Assembly: GCA_965220485.1 (NCBI GenBank)
Contig: OZ244832.1
Coordinates: forward strand, 682,001 to 746,000
DNA length: 64,000 bases
Direction: 5' to 3'
Source of the DNA: Aldehydirespirator sp965220485
GTDB taxonomy: Bacteria > Actinomycetota > Acidimicrobiia > Acidimicrobiales > Aldehydirespiratoraceae
This document shows positions 33,498-41,675 of the stretch, in pieces (within the stretch, counting starts at the first letter, position 1; every line of letters starts with the position of its first letter). The notes beneath the pieces were generated by a model. That model was not told where the DNA came from and did not search any database. It was given only the letters and a program-made list of their open reading frames with translations. A program made the translations under genes and the position numbers.

Positions 33498-34787
33498 GTG
33501 AAGTGTGAGGTCGTGGCGGTAGGGACCGAACTGTTGCTCGGTCAGATCGTCGACACCAACTCGTCGTGGATCGGTGAGCAGCTCGCCCTGGCCGGAATCG
33601 ACAGCCACTTCCAGACCAAGGTCGGCGACAACCTCGGCCGGATGACCGCCGCGCTCGAGCAGGCGTTGGACCGCAGCGAAGCCGTGATCGTGTGCGGAGG
33701 CCTCGGCCCCACCCCCGACGACATCACCCGCGACGCGATCGCGGCGGTCATGGGCGTGGAACTGCGCCGGGACGATACTGTGGCCGAGCGGATCAGATCG
33801 ATGTTCTACCGCCGTGACCGGGCGATGCCCGCCAACAACCTGCAGCAGGCCGACGTTCCGGTAGGAGCCCGGGTGATGGACGTGCAGCCCGGCACCGCGC
33901 CCGGCCTGATCTGTCCAGTGAGGCGGACCGCGGAGGGATCCGGCGATGCCGCTGGCGTCGACTCGGCGGGAGCGGCCGCCAGCGACGAGAAGGTGATCTA
34001 CGCCGTTCCGGGTGTTCCCTGGGAGATGCAGAAGATGGTCAGCGAGTGCGTGCTGCCCGACCTGCAGGCCCGGGCCGGCGAGCGGCACGTGATCCGCAGC
34101 CGGACGCTGCGCACTTGGGGCTACTCCGAGTCGGGCCTGGCCGAGCTCCTGGAACCGGAGATGCGCCGCCTCGACGCCACTGGCGAGGCCACCATCGCCT
34201 TCCTGGCCAGCGGCATGGAGGGACTCAAGGTTCGCATCACCGCCAAGGCGACCGACGATGAGACAGCCCAGCGGGTGCTGTCCGGAGTGGAGTCCAGGGC
34301 TCGATCGGTGATCTCCGATGCGGTGTTCGGTGTCGACGACGACACCATGGAATCGGTGGTGCTGGCGCTGATGCGCTCGCGGGGGCTAACGCTGGGGTTG
34401 GCAGAGTCGGTCACCGGCGGGCTGATAGCGGCTCGCCTGACTGAAGTGCCCGGCGCCAGCGACGTGCTGCGTGGCGCGGTCGTGCCCTACGACCGGGTGC
34501 TCAAGACGAGCGTTCTCGGCGCGCCGGATGTCAACGCGGTCAGCAAGGAGATGGCGCTGGCCATGGCCGCCGGGGCCTGCCGGGTGCTGGGCGCCGACGT
34601 GGGGCTGGCCACAACCGGCGCGGCCGGACCCGATGCCCACGAGGGCGCGGAGCCGGGCACGGTCTGGATCGGCCTGCATCTCGACGGCGGGGGAGAGGCG
34701 GTCAGAGTGCGCTTCAACATGGCCCGCTCGATGGTCCGCCAGCTCACAACCATCACCGCCCTCAACTTCCTGCGGACCCGCCTGTGA
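33498..34787 (+). CDS. cinA: CinA family protein (NMN deamidase / competence-damage protein)
   Basis: The 429-residue product from GTG 33498 has an N-terminal MoaB-like domain (VVAVGTELLLGQIVDTNSSW; VCGGLGPTPDDITRDAIAA; VIYAVPGVPWEMQKMV) and a C-terminal PncC domain (LGLAESVTGGLIAARLTEVP; TTGAAGPDAHEGAEPGTVWI). The two domains give an ADP-ribose pyrophosphatase and nicotinamide-mononucleotide deamidase in characterised members. There is an insert of about 15 residues around position 150 (RRTAEGSGDAAGVDSAG), not usual for the family. recA lies about 4 kb downstream; in many genomes cinA and recA are adjacent, and here GNAT, AbiE and msrB genes separate them. Confidence 0.95.
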   Translation: MKCEVVAVGTELLLGQIVDTNSSWIGEQLALAGIDSHFQTKVGDNLGRMTAALEQALDRSEAVIVCGGLGPTPDDITRDAIAAVMGVELRRDDTVAERIRSMFYRRDRAMPANNLQQADVPVGARVMDVQPGTAPGLICPVRRTAEGSGDAAGVDSAGAAASDEKVIYAVPGVPWEMQKMVSECVLPDLQARAGERHVIRSRTLRTWGYSESGLAELLEPEMRRLDATGEATIAFLASGMEGLKVRITAKATDDETAQRVLSGVESRARSVISDAVFGVDDDTMESVVLALMRSRGLTLGLAESVTGGLIAARLTEVPGASDVLRGAVVPYDRVLKTSVLGAPDVNAVSKEMALAMAAGACRVLGADVGLATTGAAGPDAHEGAEPGTVWIGLHLDGGGEAVRVRFNMARSMVRQLTTITALNFLRTRL

Positions 34788-34800
34788 ACATCCTGTGATC

Positions 34801-34819
34801 TACCACACCACATGTGGTA
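34801..34819. terminator. Small hairpin between convergent cinA and GNAT genes
   Basis: TACCACA and TGTGGTA form a 7-bp stem with a 5-nt loop between two convergent stop codons. A short AT-rich stretch follows but no T-run, so termination is only suggested. Confidence 0.35.
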
Positions 34820-34864
34820 AATCGTATGGAAGTTCGTTCTACCGGTGCTGGCGCGTCCACTCGG

Positions 34865-35863
34865 TCAGGTGGTGACCAGGTGTGAAGCGAGGGTGTCGAG
34901 GTCGGCCTGCCAGCAGCCCATCAGGTGGGTGGGCTGGAAGCCCATCTTGGTATTGATGGCCAGCATGTGGGCGTTGCTGGCCGCGTTGCCGGTCCGAAGC
35001 GCGGTCACGTCAGGCTCGGTGGAGCGCAGGTGCTTCCACATCGTGGCCTTGAGCCAGCGGCCGATACGCCGGCCGCGGTAAGCCGGCAGTACCACCGTTG
35101 ACCACTGCCAGGAAGTGGCCGGCCGGTGCCGGTTGACGAACACTTCGGTGGTTCCGGCTGCCTCGCCGTCGGAGGTAACGGCTAGTACGCCCTGATACTC
35201 GAGCCCGCAAGCTGCGCGGGCCTCGATCTCGGTTCGCACCATGGAGGCGTTCACGACGGTGTCGGCGATGTCGAGGTCGTCGGTGGGGGCGTCGTTCAGG
35301 GCGTTGGCGGTCGCCACCAGGATGTCGATCCACTCTTCGGGGCAGCGGCGGGCCCAATGAACGAGCTCCAGGTTTGCCGGGCTGGCTTCGATCCACTGCT
35401 CCATGAGCCGGGGGTCCACTGCGGCCAGATCGAGGCTGGACTCCTGTTCGGTGTAGCGCAGTTCCGCGCCCAGGCTGGTCCAGAAGTTGTGGCGCTGAGG
35501 GGTGTGGTCCCCCCAGGCGATTATCGATGTGCGCCCGTCGGCGCGGGCATGTCGCAGGAGCTCCGCCAGCACCGCCGCTGTGACGTGGTCGTCGGCGGGC
35601 GTGATCTCTGTTTGCGCCAACGCCGAGTTGCCGGGGTCTACCGGCAGCTCCAGATGTCCGATTGCTGCGGCGGCAGCTCCTCCGAGGGCGACGATCCGCT
35701 GGTGGCGACCGTAGTCGGTGGCGTTGTCGTCGAAGACGCGCCGCAGCTCGGCGGCCGGGGTGACGGGAAGATCGGGGTCGCGCTCAGAGTCGACGTGTTG
35801 CTGGAGTTCGAGCGCGGCGGCGAAGTCTGCTTCGTCGAGTGATCGGGCGTTGACAAGTCGCAC
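34865..35863 (-). CDS. Tandem GNAT-fold acetyltransferase
   Basis: The start is placed at GTG 35863 (VRLVNARSLDEADFAAALEL); the open frame further upstream reads basic low-complexity sequence and the 69-bp repeat region. The 332-residue protein has two GNAT-like halves. The C-terminal half carries the acetyl-CoA-binding motif VVLPAYRGRRIGRWLKATMW and the late TGNAASNAHMLAINTKMGFQ. The N-terminal half has weaker similarity (IGHLELPVDPGN; VLAELLRHARADG). Actinobacteria carry many such double-GNAT proteins, including mycothiol synthase relatives. The substrate is unknown. It converges on cinA. Confidence 0.82.
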   Translation of the reverse strand: MRLVNARSLDEADFAAALELQQHVDSERDPDLPVTPAAELRRVFDDNATDYGRHQRIVALGGAAAAAIGHLELPVDPGNSALAQTEITPADDHVTAAVLAELLRHARADGRTSIIAWGDHTPQRHNFWTSLGAELRYTEQESSLDLAAVDPRLMEQWIEASPANLELVHWARRCPEEWIDILVATANALNDAPTDDLDIADTVVNASMVRTEIEARAACGLEYQGVLAVTSDGEAAGTTEVFVNRHRPATSWQWSTVVLPAYRGRRIGRWLKATMWKHLRSTEPDVTALRTGNAASNAHMLAINTKMGFQPTHLMGCWQADLDTLASHLVTT

Positions 35864-35967
35864 GACCCGAGCGTACGGGCGACACGGGGATCGGGGAACC
35901 AGCGCCGGTTCACCGCGTCGTCGCGGCACGCGAGCCGCCGGGGTCGTAGCGGTGCCACCACCAGGAG

Positions 35968-36150
35968 GTGCGACCATGGCTCGCGATCACGGCGTGGAGT
36001 CTCTTCGGCCGTGCTGGCGTCATGGCACGCCGCCCGGTGCGACCATGGCTCGCGATCACGGCGTGGAGTCTCTTCGGCCGTGCTGGCGTCATGGCACGCC
36101 GCCCGGTGCGACCATGGCTCGCGATCACGGCGTGGAGTCTCTTCGGCCGT
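35968..36150. repeat. 69-bp tandem repeat, about 2.6 copies, upstream of the AbiE-like pair
   Basis: Copies begin at 35968, 36037 and 36106 with GTGCGACCATGGCTCGCGAT; the third is cut after about 45 bp. The units are identical as far as they go. Each full unit contains a small palindrome, GGCGTCATGGCACGCC. The array lies between the divergent GNAT and AbiEi-like genes, ending 23 bp before GTG 36174, so it may carry promoter or operator sites. Confidence 0.9.
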
Positions 36151-36173
36151 TGCGGTGCCGTAGGCTCGATATC

Positions 36174-36764
36174 GTGGGGGAGCGTCCCGAAGTGGCGACC
36201 AGCGGGCCGGCGAACAAGGGTCTGTGCCTCTCCGGGCCCGAGAAGAAGGTGCTCGCGGCGCTGTCGCGGCGGCCGCTGGGGCTCTACCCGGCCGCGTCTG
36301 TGGCGGTCGCGGCGAATGTGGCTCGCCACGAGGCTCTCGGTGCCCTTGGGAGGCTCCGAGAGCTCGGGCTCGTCACCGGGGAGTCAGAGCCTGTGCCGTC
36401 ACGTCCGGTGCGACGCGAGATCGTCTGGCGGCTCGATGTGGCTGCCGCATGGTCGCAGGTGCCGGATGTGCTGCGGTACAACCGGCTGCCGGAGGTCGCG
36501 CCCGGGCCGCTGCCCGAGCGCTTGCCCCCGCGGTTCGCGCACTTGTTCTGGTGGGGCGATCCGTCGCAGTACCGGCTGCCCCGTGACGCGGTGCTTGTGG
36601 CCGAGCAGATGCTGACATGCGACGATGTGACGTCTTGGGGATGGGCCCTGTTCACGCTTCCGTGCGAGGCGCTGGAGCGGGTTGTCGGAATGCCCCACGT
36701 CCCCGCGGACCGGCGGGAGCTCATCCGCAACACCCTGTCGAAGCGGCGCGCCGCGTCTGTCTGA
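36174..36764 (+). CDS. AbiEi-like winged-helix antitoxin / regulator
   Basis: GTG 36174 gives a 196-residue protein beginning VGERPEVATSGPANKGLCLS; the frame is open upstream through the 69-bp repeats, but those residues are repetitive. Residues about 20-75 look like a winged helix (EKKVLAALSRRPLGLYPAAS; ALGALGRLRELGLVTGE). The rest (HLFWWGDPSQYRLPRDAVLV; VTSWGWALFTLPCEALERVV) is a domain I know only from genes next to AbiEii-like nucleotidyltransferases. The toxin gene starts two bases after its stop. By analogy with AbiEi it should repress its own promoter and counter the toxin. Confidence 0.65.
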   Translation: MGERPEVATSGPANKGLCLSGPEKKVLAALSRRPLGLYPAASVAVAANVARHEALGALGRLRELGLVTGESEPVPSRPVRREIVWRLDVAAAWSQVPDVLRYNRLPEVAPGPLPERLPPRFAHLFWWGDPSQYRLPRDAVLVAEQMLTCDDVTSWGWALFTLPCEALERVVGMPHVPADRRELIRNTLSKRRAASV

Positions 36765-36766
36765 GC

Positions 36767-37444
36767 ATGCCGCGTCTGTCTGAGTATTCCGATGTTCTGC
36801 CTGAGGGAACGATGGACGTCTGGCCGGTTGTGGCTGGCGTTCTGCCCGAGGGCGCCGTGCTCATGGGCGGCACCGGACTGGCGATCTGGCTGCGTCACCG
36901 CCGCAGCGCCGACTTGGACTTGTTCACGCCTGCTCGTCTGGATCCGGCGCGGATCCTCTCTGCGCTGTCGGAGGCGGGTGATTTCGTCTATGTGGAGGCG
37001 ACCGAGCGCATGATCCGTGGGACGCTCAACTCGGTGAACGTCGACATCGTCGCCCAGGAGGGCGTGGCGACTCTGGGCCCGCCGCTGGCTGTCAGCGGCT
37101 TGCGCGTGGGCTCGCTTCAAGACATCACCGCCGCGAAGTTCGACGCCTTGGTCGGCCGCAAACAGATGCGCGACTTCGTCGACGTCATGTTCATAGAGAC
37201 CCAGGGGGGGATCGGTCTTGAGCAGGGCATCATGCTGTACTTCCGCCGCAACGGTCTCGACCTGCACCCCGCGGAGGTTCGGGGCGTCCTTCAGCACTTG
37301 GTCGACTTCGGGCACCTGGAGGACGACCCGGCCATGGCCGAAGTGTTCGGAGACGGCATCCGGGACCGGGTGGAGGGGCACTTCCGGTCCAGGCAGCCCG
37401 AGGTGGCCGCGGCCTTCCAGCAGTTGCTGGACGAAGGCGGTTGA
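36767..37444 (+). CDS. AbiEii/AbiGii-family nucleotidyltransferase toxin
   Basis: ATG 36767 gives a 225-residue protein, MPRLSEYSDVLPEGTMDVWP. The nucleotidyltransferase motif is VLMGGTGLAIWLRHRRSADL followed by DLFTP: a GG start, then Asp-x-Asp. The C-terminal part (AAKFDALVGRKQMRDFVDVM) carries the conserved Lys and Asp of the family. Such proteins are the toxin half of type IV AbiE systems used in phage abortive infection and plasmid stability, and modify tRNA or other RNA. The gene is two bases after the antitoxin stop. The duplicated CCGCGTCTGTCTGAG spans that junction. A 56-bp repeat array begins 17 bp after its stop codon. Confidence 0.82.
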   Translation: MPRLSEYSDVLPEGTMDVWPVVAGVLPEGAVLMGGTGLAIWLRHRRSADLDLFTPARLDPARILSALSEAGDFVYVEATERMIRGTLNSVNVDIVAQEGVATLGPPLAVSGLRVGSLQDITAAKFDALVGRKQMRDFVDVMFIETQGGIGLEQGIMLYFRRNGLDLHPAEVRGVLQHLVDFGHLEDDPAMAEVFGDGIRDRVEGHFRSRQPEVAAAFQQLLDEGG

Positions 37445-37460
37445 TCAGCCGAGTCCCTTC

Positions 37461-37740
37461 AGCGACGGGGCCGGGTTGCCGGTTCAGCTGTGGGGTTGGT
37501 TGGTTGGTTGGGGCTGAGCGACGGGGCCGGGTTGCCGGTTCAGCTGTGGGGTTGGTTGGTTGGTTGGGGCTGAGCGACGGGGCCGGGTTGCCGGTTCAGC
37601 TGTGGGGTTGGTTGGTTGGTTGGGGCTGAGCGACGGGGCCGGGTTGCCGGTTCAGCTGTGGGGTTGGTTGGTTGGTTGGGGCTGAGCGACGGGGCCGGGT
37701 TGCCGGTTCAGCTGTGGGGTTGGTGGAGCGGTCCAGGCGC
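37461..37740. repeat. 56-bp tandem repeat array, five copies
   Basis: Units begin at 37461, 37517, 37573, 37629 and 37685 with AGCGACGGGGCCGGGTTGCC and contain GTGGGGTTGGTTGGTTGGTT followed by GGGG; the last copy lacks the GGTT block. The period of 56 bp is not a multiple of three. The array fills the space between the AbiEii-like gene and msrB, and the msrB reading frame ends inside it. The G-rich strand, with GGGG, four GGTT units and GGGG, could form G-quadruplexes. Confidence 0.93.
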
Positions 37741-38132
37741 AGCGAGGCTGAGTTCATGCAGTAGCGGTCGCCGGTGGGGCGGGGGCCGTCACCGAATCGG
37801 TGGCCGAGATGGGCGCCGCAGTTGGCGCAGAGGGCCTCCTCGCGGACCATTCCGTAGCTGCGGTCGGTGCGGATCTCCACCGCGTCGGGGTCGAGCGCCT
37901 CCCAGAAGCTGGGCCAACCCGTGCCGGACTCGTACTTGGTGTCGCTGGAGAACAGCGGCGCATCGCACACGATGCAGTGGTAGGTGCCGTCGTCGTGGCA
38001 GTTCCAGTACTGGCCGGTGAAGGCCCGCTCGGTGCCGGCTCGCTGGGTGACCTGGTACTGCTCGGGGGTGAGGCGGTCCCGCAGGTCGGTGTCGTCGAAG
38101 GTCTGGCGGGCGGGGGAGGTCTGGGAGGTCAT
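37596..38132 (-). CDS. msrB: Peptide methionine-R-sulfoxide reductase
   Basis: ATG 38132 follows GAAAGG by about 8 bases and gives MTSQTSPARQTFDDTDLRDR. The core has the zinc-binding pairs CIVCDAPLF and CANCGAHLGH, the motif YESGTGWPSFWEALD, and the catalytic Cys in RYCMNSASL. It reduces methionine-R-sulfoxide in proteins. The enzyme core ends near residue 130. The remaining ~45 residues (PTAEPATRPRRSAPTNQPTP and on) are translated from the 56-bp repeat array, an unusual Pro/Gln-rich tail. The family is normally about 130-150 residues. Confidence 0.93.
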   Translation of the reverse strand: MTSQTSPARQTFDDTDLRDRLTPEQYQVTQRAGTERAFTGQYWNCHDDGTYHCIVCDAPLFSSDTKYESGTGWPSFWEALDPDAVEIRTDRSYGMVREEALCANCGAHLGHRFGDGPRPTGDRYCMNSASLRLDRSTNPTAEPATRPRRSAPTNQPTPQLNRQPGPVAQPQPTNQPHS

Positions 38133-38472
38133 GGCGGTTGCCTTTCTGTGGTTCTGATCTGCAGGCGAGCGTGTTCGGCGCCTTGATGGGAAGATTCGCC
38201 GGGGCATCGTGTTGCCTTTCTCCTGTACTGCTCTACGGTAGGCAACGCACACGGGCTTCGTATGGTTCCCGGCCGGCGAATCCGATCCCGTGACGCTTCG
38301 ATGAGAGCGCGGCTGGCTCCATCCCCGTCCAAGGCGAGGTCCCCGTCTGAGGCGAGGTTGAACTTCCTGTCGTTGCCCACACCAGGGGTGGGAAAGTCCC
38401 AGGTTGTTCGATCACGGCTCCGGCTCGATGCCGCATCGGGGCAACCCTCGTCGAACTCGAAGATGTTTGACA

Positions 38473-38486
38473 TGAACAGGTGTTCG
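38473..38486 (+). promoter_or_regulatory. LexA-binding site (SOS box) upstream of recA
   Basis: TGAACAGGTGTTCG matches the actinobacterial/Gram-positive SOS box CGAAC-N4-GTTCG except the first base. It is about 165 bp upstream of the recA start. A possible -10 hexamer, TATACT, is at 38502-38507. LexA repression and RecA-dependent induction of recA are expected; no lexA gene is in the window. Confidence 0.8.
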
Positions 38487-38651
38487 TAACTACATTGTTG
38501 TTATACTGTGCGGAGGAGCGATGAGCGTGGCCCGCTGGCGGCCGGGCTTGTCACACCCCCCTCGTAAGTTCAGCAGCATCCCCGACTCGCCTCATGGCCA
38601 CCTGATATCCAACGCAGCGCCCGCAGGGCGCACCAACCACAGGAGAAGGAA

Positions 38652-39704
38652 GTGGACGATCGACACAAGGCACTCGACATGGCCATGAGCCAGATCGAGA
38701 AGCAGTTCGGCCAAGGCTCGGTCATGAAGATGGGCGAGAAGGTCGCGATGAACATCGAGGCGATCCCGACGGGGGCGCTGTCGCTCGATCTGGCCCTCGG
38801 GATCGGGGGCCTGCCCCGGGGGCGGGTCACCGAGATATACGGCCCGGAGTCCTCGGGCAAGACCACCCTCGCCACCCATGTGGTGGCCGAGGCCCAGCGC
38901 AACGGCGGCATCTGCGCCTACGTGGACGCCGAGCACGCCATGGACCCGGTCTACGCCAAGGCCATCGGCGTCGACATCGACGAGCTGCTCATCTCCCAGC
39001 CCGACACCGGCGAGCAGGCCTTGGAGATCACCGACATGCTGATCCGCTCCGGGGCCCTCGACGTGGTGGTGATCGACTCGGTGGCCGCGCTCACCCCGCG
39101 CGCCGAGCTCGAGGGCGACATGGGCGACACCCACGTCGGCCTGCAGGCCCGGCTCATGTCGCAGGCGCTGCGCAAGCTCACCTCCAACCTCAGCAAGTCC
39201 AACACCATCTGCATCTTCATCAACCAGCTACGGGAGAAGATCGGGGTGATGTTCGGCTCGCCGGAGACCACGCCGGGAGGCCGGGCCCTCAAGTTCTACT
39301 CGTCGGTGCGGCTCGACATCCGCCGGATCGAGGCGATCAAGAACGGCATGGAGGTGGTGGGCAACCGCACCCGGGTGAAGGTGGCGAAGAACAAGTGCGC
39401 CCCGCCGTTCCGCCAGGCCGAGTTCGACATCATGTACGGCCAGGGCATCTCCCGGGAGGGTTCGGTGCTGGATCTGGCGGTGGCCGAGTCCATCGTGAAG
39501 AAGTCCGGGGCCTGGTACACCTACGACGGCGAGCAGCTCGGCCAGGGGCGCGAGAACGCCAAGGCGTTCCTGCAGGACAATCCCGAGCTGATGGTCGAGA
39601 TCTCCGACCTGGTGTGGAAGGCCGTGATGCCCGAACCCGAGCCCGAACCGGAGCCCGAGTGGGAGCAGCCGGCAGCGTCGGAGCCGTCGGTCACCGCCGC
39701 CTAA
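38652..39704 (+). CDS. recA: Recombinase RecA
   Basis: GTG 38652, preceded by CAGGAGAAGGAA, gives a 350-residue RecA. Motifs are the Walker A GPESSGKTTLATHVV, Walker B LDVVVIDSVAAL, loop L2 NQLREKIGVMFGSPETTPGG, and AKNKCAPPFRQAEFDI. The C-terminus is acidic (EPEPEPEPEWE), as usual. No intein is present. It drives homologous recombination and LexA self-cleavage. The usual actinobacterial partner recX does not follow; the next 420 bp hold no intact gene. Confidence 0.98.
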   Translation: MDDRHKALDMAMSQIEKQFGQGSVMKMGEKVAMNIEAIPTGALSLDLALGIGGLPRGRVTEIYGPESSGKTTLATHVVAEAQRNGGICAYVDAEHAMDPVYAKAIGVDIDELLISQPDTGEQALEITDMLIRSGALDVVVIDSVAALTPRAELEGDMGDTHVGLQARLMSQALRKLTSNLSKSNTICIFINQLREKIGVMFGSPETTPGGRALKFYSSVRLDIRRIEAIKNGMEVVGNRTRVKVAKNKCAPPFRQAEFDIMYGQGISREGSVLDLAVAESIVKKSGAWYTYDGEQLGQGRENAKAFLQDNPELMVEISDLVWKAVMPEPEPEPEPEWEQPAASEPSVTAA

Positions 39705-40125
39705 CGATCACACCAGCCGCACGCGCTGCCACCAAATGCGGTGGAGGCTGGCCGGTCCGCCCGAGACACTGACTCAGGCGCCGTCATAGGGACGGTCTTA
39801 GACCGCAGCGTCCTCCCCTCAAGGGCTTTGAGCGCGAACCGGGTGATAGCGAAGCGGTAGCCGCGTCAAGCGCAGGCCCGTCACGCCTGCGTCGGCGTAG
39901 TTCTTGGGCAACGCAACTGAGGGCCGCGCCACGAGGGCCGCCAGCCGTTCACACCTGGCTCCAGTCTTGACGCGGGCAGCGCGACCTGGGCCTTGGGTGA
40001 GGAGGACTGCCATGGGCCTTATGGAGGACATCTGGACTGCTCTGTTGTCGGACGATGAGGAGGAAGAGGAGGCGGTCGAGCGGATCGCGGCAGATCCCGT
40101 CGCGTCGCAGATCGCAAGATCGGTG
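39705..40125. other. Gene-poor stretch after recA
   Basis: I see no recX and no intact gene in these ~420 bp. A short plus-strand ORF from 40012 to 40167 (MGLMEDIWTALLSDDEEEEE...) resembles a degraded acidic protein and has no recognised family. A minus-strand ORF (39819-40310) has no protein-like features. Confidence 0.5.
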
Positions 40126-40476
40126 CTAACTAGGTCGACAGGGGCCCCAGGATCGCGAGGGCGGTGACCCTTGAGTCTCTGATGGAAGTTGACCTTGGTC
40201 GCGATGCCGGATCTCGCTTGAGCACGGAGGCAGGCAGTGTCCCACCACTCGGTGGGACACTGCCCCGCCAAGTCGCCATTTCCGCAAGGCAGGGACTGAG
40301 ACGCCGACAATCCGAGCGATGTCTCTCCAAGAGAATCCCAAGTCGCTCAGCTCGCTGAGCAGACTCTCCAGGGGCCGTTTCGCTTGCTCGCCCGCCAAGG
40401 TGCGAAGCTCGCCGTCGAGCGTGTCGGAATGGTGCTCCTCGACTAGACGGTGCAGGTGCCTGGTGTCGTCGACCAT
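40126..40476 (-). CDS. Small HTH protein, probably truncated or rearranged
   Basis: From ATG 40476 the first ~72 residues look genuine: MVDDTRHLHRLVEEHHSDTL, then LESLLSELSDLGFSWRDIAR and IVGVSVPALRKWRLGG, a helix-turn-helix like those in Xre-type antitoxins. After KWRLGG the frame runs into a perfect 14-bp inverted repeat (40233-40264) and then sequence without protein character. The natural C-terminus seems lost. The gene starts 11 bp after the AAA ATPase stop on the same strand, so they were probably one operon. Confidence 0.5.
   Translation of the reverse strand: MVDDTRHLHRLVEEHHSDTLDGELRTLAGEQAKRPLESLLSELSDLGFSWRDIARIVGVSVPALRKWRLGGAVSHRVVGHCLPPCSSEIRHRDQGQLPSETQGSPPSRSWGPCRPS
40233..40264. 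repeat. Perfect 14-bp inverted repeat with 4-nt loop
   Basis: GGCAGTGTCCCACC-ACTC-GGTGGGACACTGCC lies at the point where the HTH protein loses its homology. It could be a scar of an inserted element, a recombination site or a hairpin terminator without a T-run. The sequence itself does not decide. Confidence 0.8.
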
Positions 40477-40487
40477 GATTGTCGTGC

Positions 40488-41675
40488 CTACTGGTTTGGG
40501 TTGGGTTCGGGTAGATCGAGCCCCAGTTCGTCGGCCCAGCCCTCGGTTGCAGCTTGGGCGGCCACATGGCTGCGCACCGCGGGATCGACGAACGCCAACC
40601 TGCCGCGTCCGACGGAGGTGATGAGCCCTGCGGCGGCCAGCCTCCTGCGGTAGGTGCTCAAGCCGCGGGCGCCGTGCCCCCAGCGGCGCCCGACATCGCC
40701 GACGGCGCTAGTGTCGGCGTCGACAAGCATCGAGACCAGGAATCTCTTGTCGACATCGGACAGGCCGTGCCACACCGGTCCGTAGACATGCACGCCGAAT
40801 TGGCGGGTCGCGTCCGCTACTGCGGGCTCGACGTCGGACGCGGTGATGCCGCGGACGGGATCTTCGGCGTCGTCCCAGGCGTAAGCACCGATCAACTGCA
40901 CGAGGTAGGGCTGACCCCTAGACGCATCCGCGGCATTTCGGAGCGCTACGTCGTCTATGCGGCCGCCAGCCATCTCTATGGGCTCCTGCAACGCTCTCGC
41001 GGCTTCCGATGGCCGCAGGTTGCCGATCTCGTGGCGGTGGCACCGCTGCAGGAACGTGCTGGCGTCGCCCGACAGCAGCCGGTGCTCGAGATCCGGCAGA
41101 GCCGCTCCCACGAATGCGATGGGCCGCTCCTGCCGGCGGGAGACGAGCTGGAAGACGTTGCCGAACTCGCGGACCTCGCCCATGTCGCTCACATGAAGCT
41201 CGTCGATCGTGATCAGCAGCCCTGTGCCGTGCGGCTCGAGCAAGTCCCCCAAATGAGCCAGCGTCGCTTCGAGGTCCGCAGGGGGGCGCGGTGCTGGCTC
41301 CGGCCCGGGAGAGCTCGCCATCTGGATGCCGGACCCCATGATGGTCACGCCGGAGACCATGCGCGGCGATGGCTTGGGGGCGTCTTCGAGCGACAGGCGC
41401 AGTCGGACCGCCTTGGACGCAATCTGCTCGACCAGGCCACGGCGCTTGGCCACGACGGCGGAGATCGTTATCCAGCCCCGAGCCTTGGCCCGGTCCTCCA
41501 TGTTGTTCAGGAGCACTGTCTTGCCTGTGCCCCTCAGACCCCACAGCAGCGTCGCGTAGCTCGGGCTGCGGATGCTGTCGAAGACCGTATCGAAGCTGTT
41601 GAGGACGTCGCGCCGGCCGGCCAGCACCGGGGGGCTGATCCCGAAGGACGGAGAGAAGGGGTTCGGGGGTCGCAC
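40488..41675 (-). CDS. AAA+ ATPase (ORC/Cdc6-like, archaeal-type)
   Basis: The 395-residue product begins MRPPNPFSPSFGISPPVLAG. It has Walker A LLWGLRGTGKTVLLNNMEDR (about residue 45), Walker B LLITIDELHV, and a sensor-1-like region PIAFVGAALPDL. The C-terminal part (SDVDKRFLVSMLVD; LSTYRRRLAAAGLITSVGRG) is a winged helix. Proteins of this type (ATP-binding with P-loop, often beside small HTH genes) are widespread in actinobacteria, and their roles are mostly unknown. The truncated HTH gene follows 11 bp downstream. The gene diverges from miaB across an AT-rich spacer. Confidence 0.82.
   Translation of the reverse strand: MRPPNPFSPSFGISPPVLAGRRDVLNSFDTVFDSIRSPSYATLLWGLRGTGKTVLLNNMEDRAKARGWITISAVVAKRRGLVEQIASKAVRLRLSLEDAPKPSPRMVSGVTIMGSGIQMASSPGPEPAPRPPADLEATLAHLGDLLEPHGTGLLITIDELHVSDMGEVREFGNVFQLVSRRQERPIAFVGAALPDLEHRLLSGDASTFLQRCHRHEIGNLRPSEAARALQEPIEMAGGRIDDVALRNAADASRGQPYLVQLIGAYAWDDAEDPVRGITASDVEPAVADATRQFGVHVYGPVWHGLSDVDKRFLVSMLVDADTSAVGDVGRRWGHGARGLSTYRRRLAAAGLITSVGRGRLAFVDPAVRSHVAAQAATEGWADELGLDLPEPNPNQ

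Noticed and set aside
35968..37740. Tandem repeat arrays (69 bp and 56 bp) considered as CRISPR
   Set aside because: The units are contiguous with no unique spacers and no cas genes nearby, so they are simple tandem repeats.
38652..39704. Intein in recA
   Set aside because: The RecA sequence is continuous at the usual length of 350 residues.
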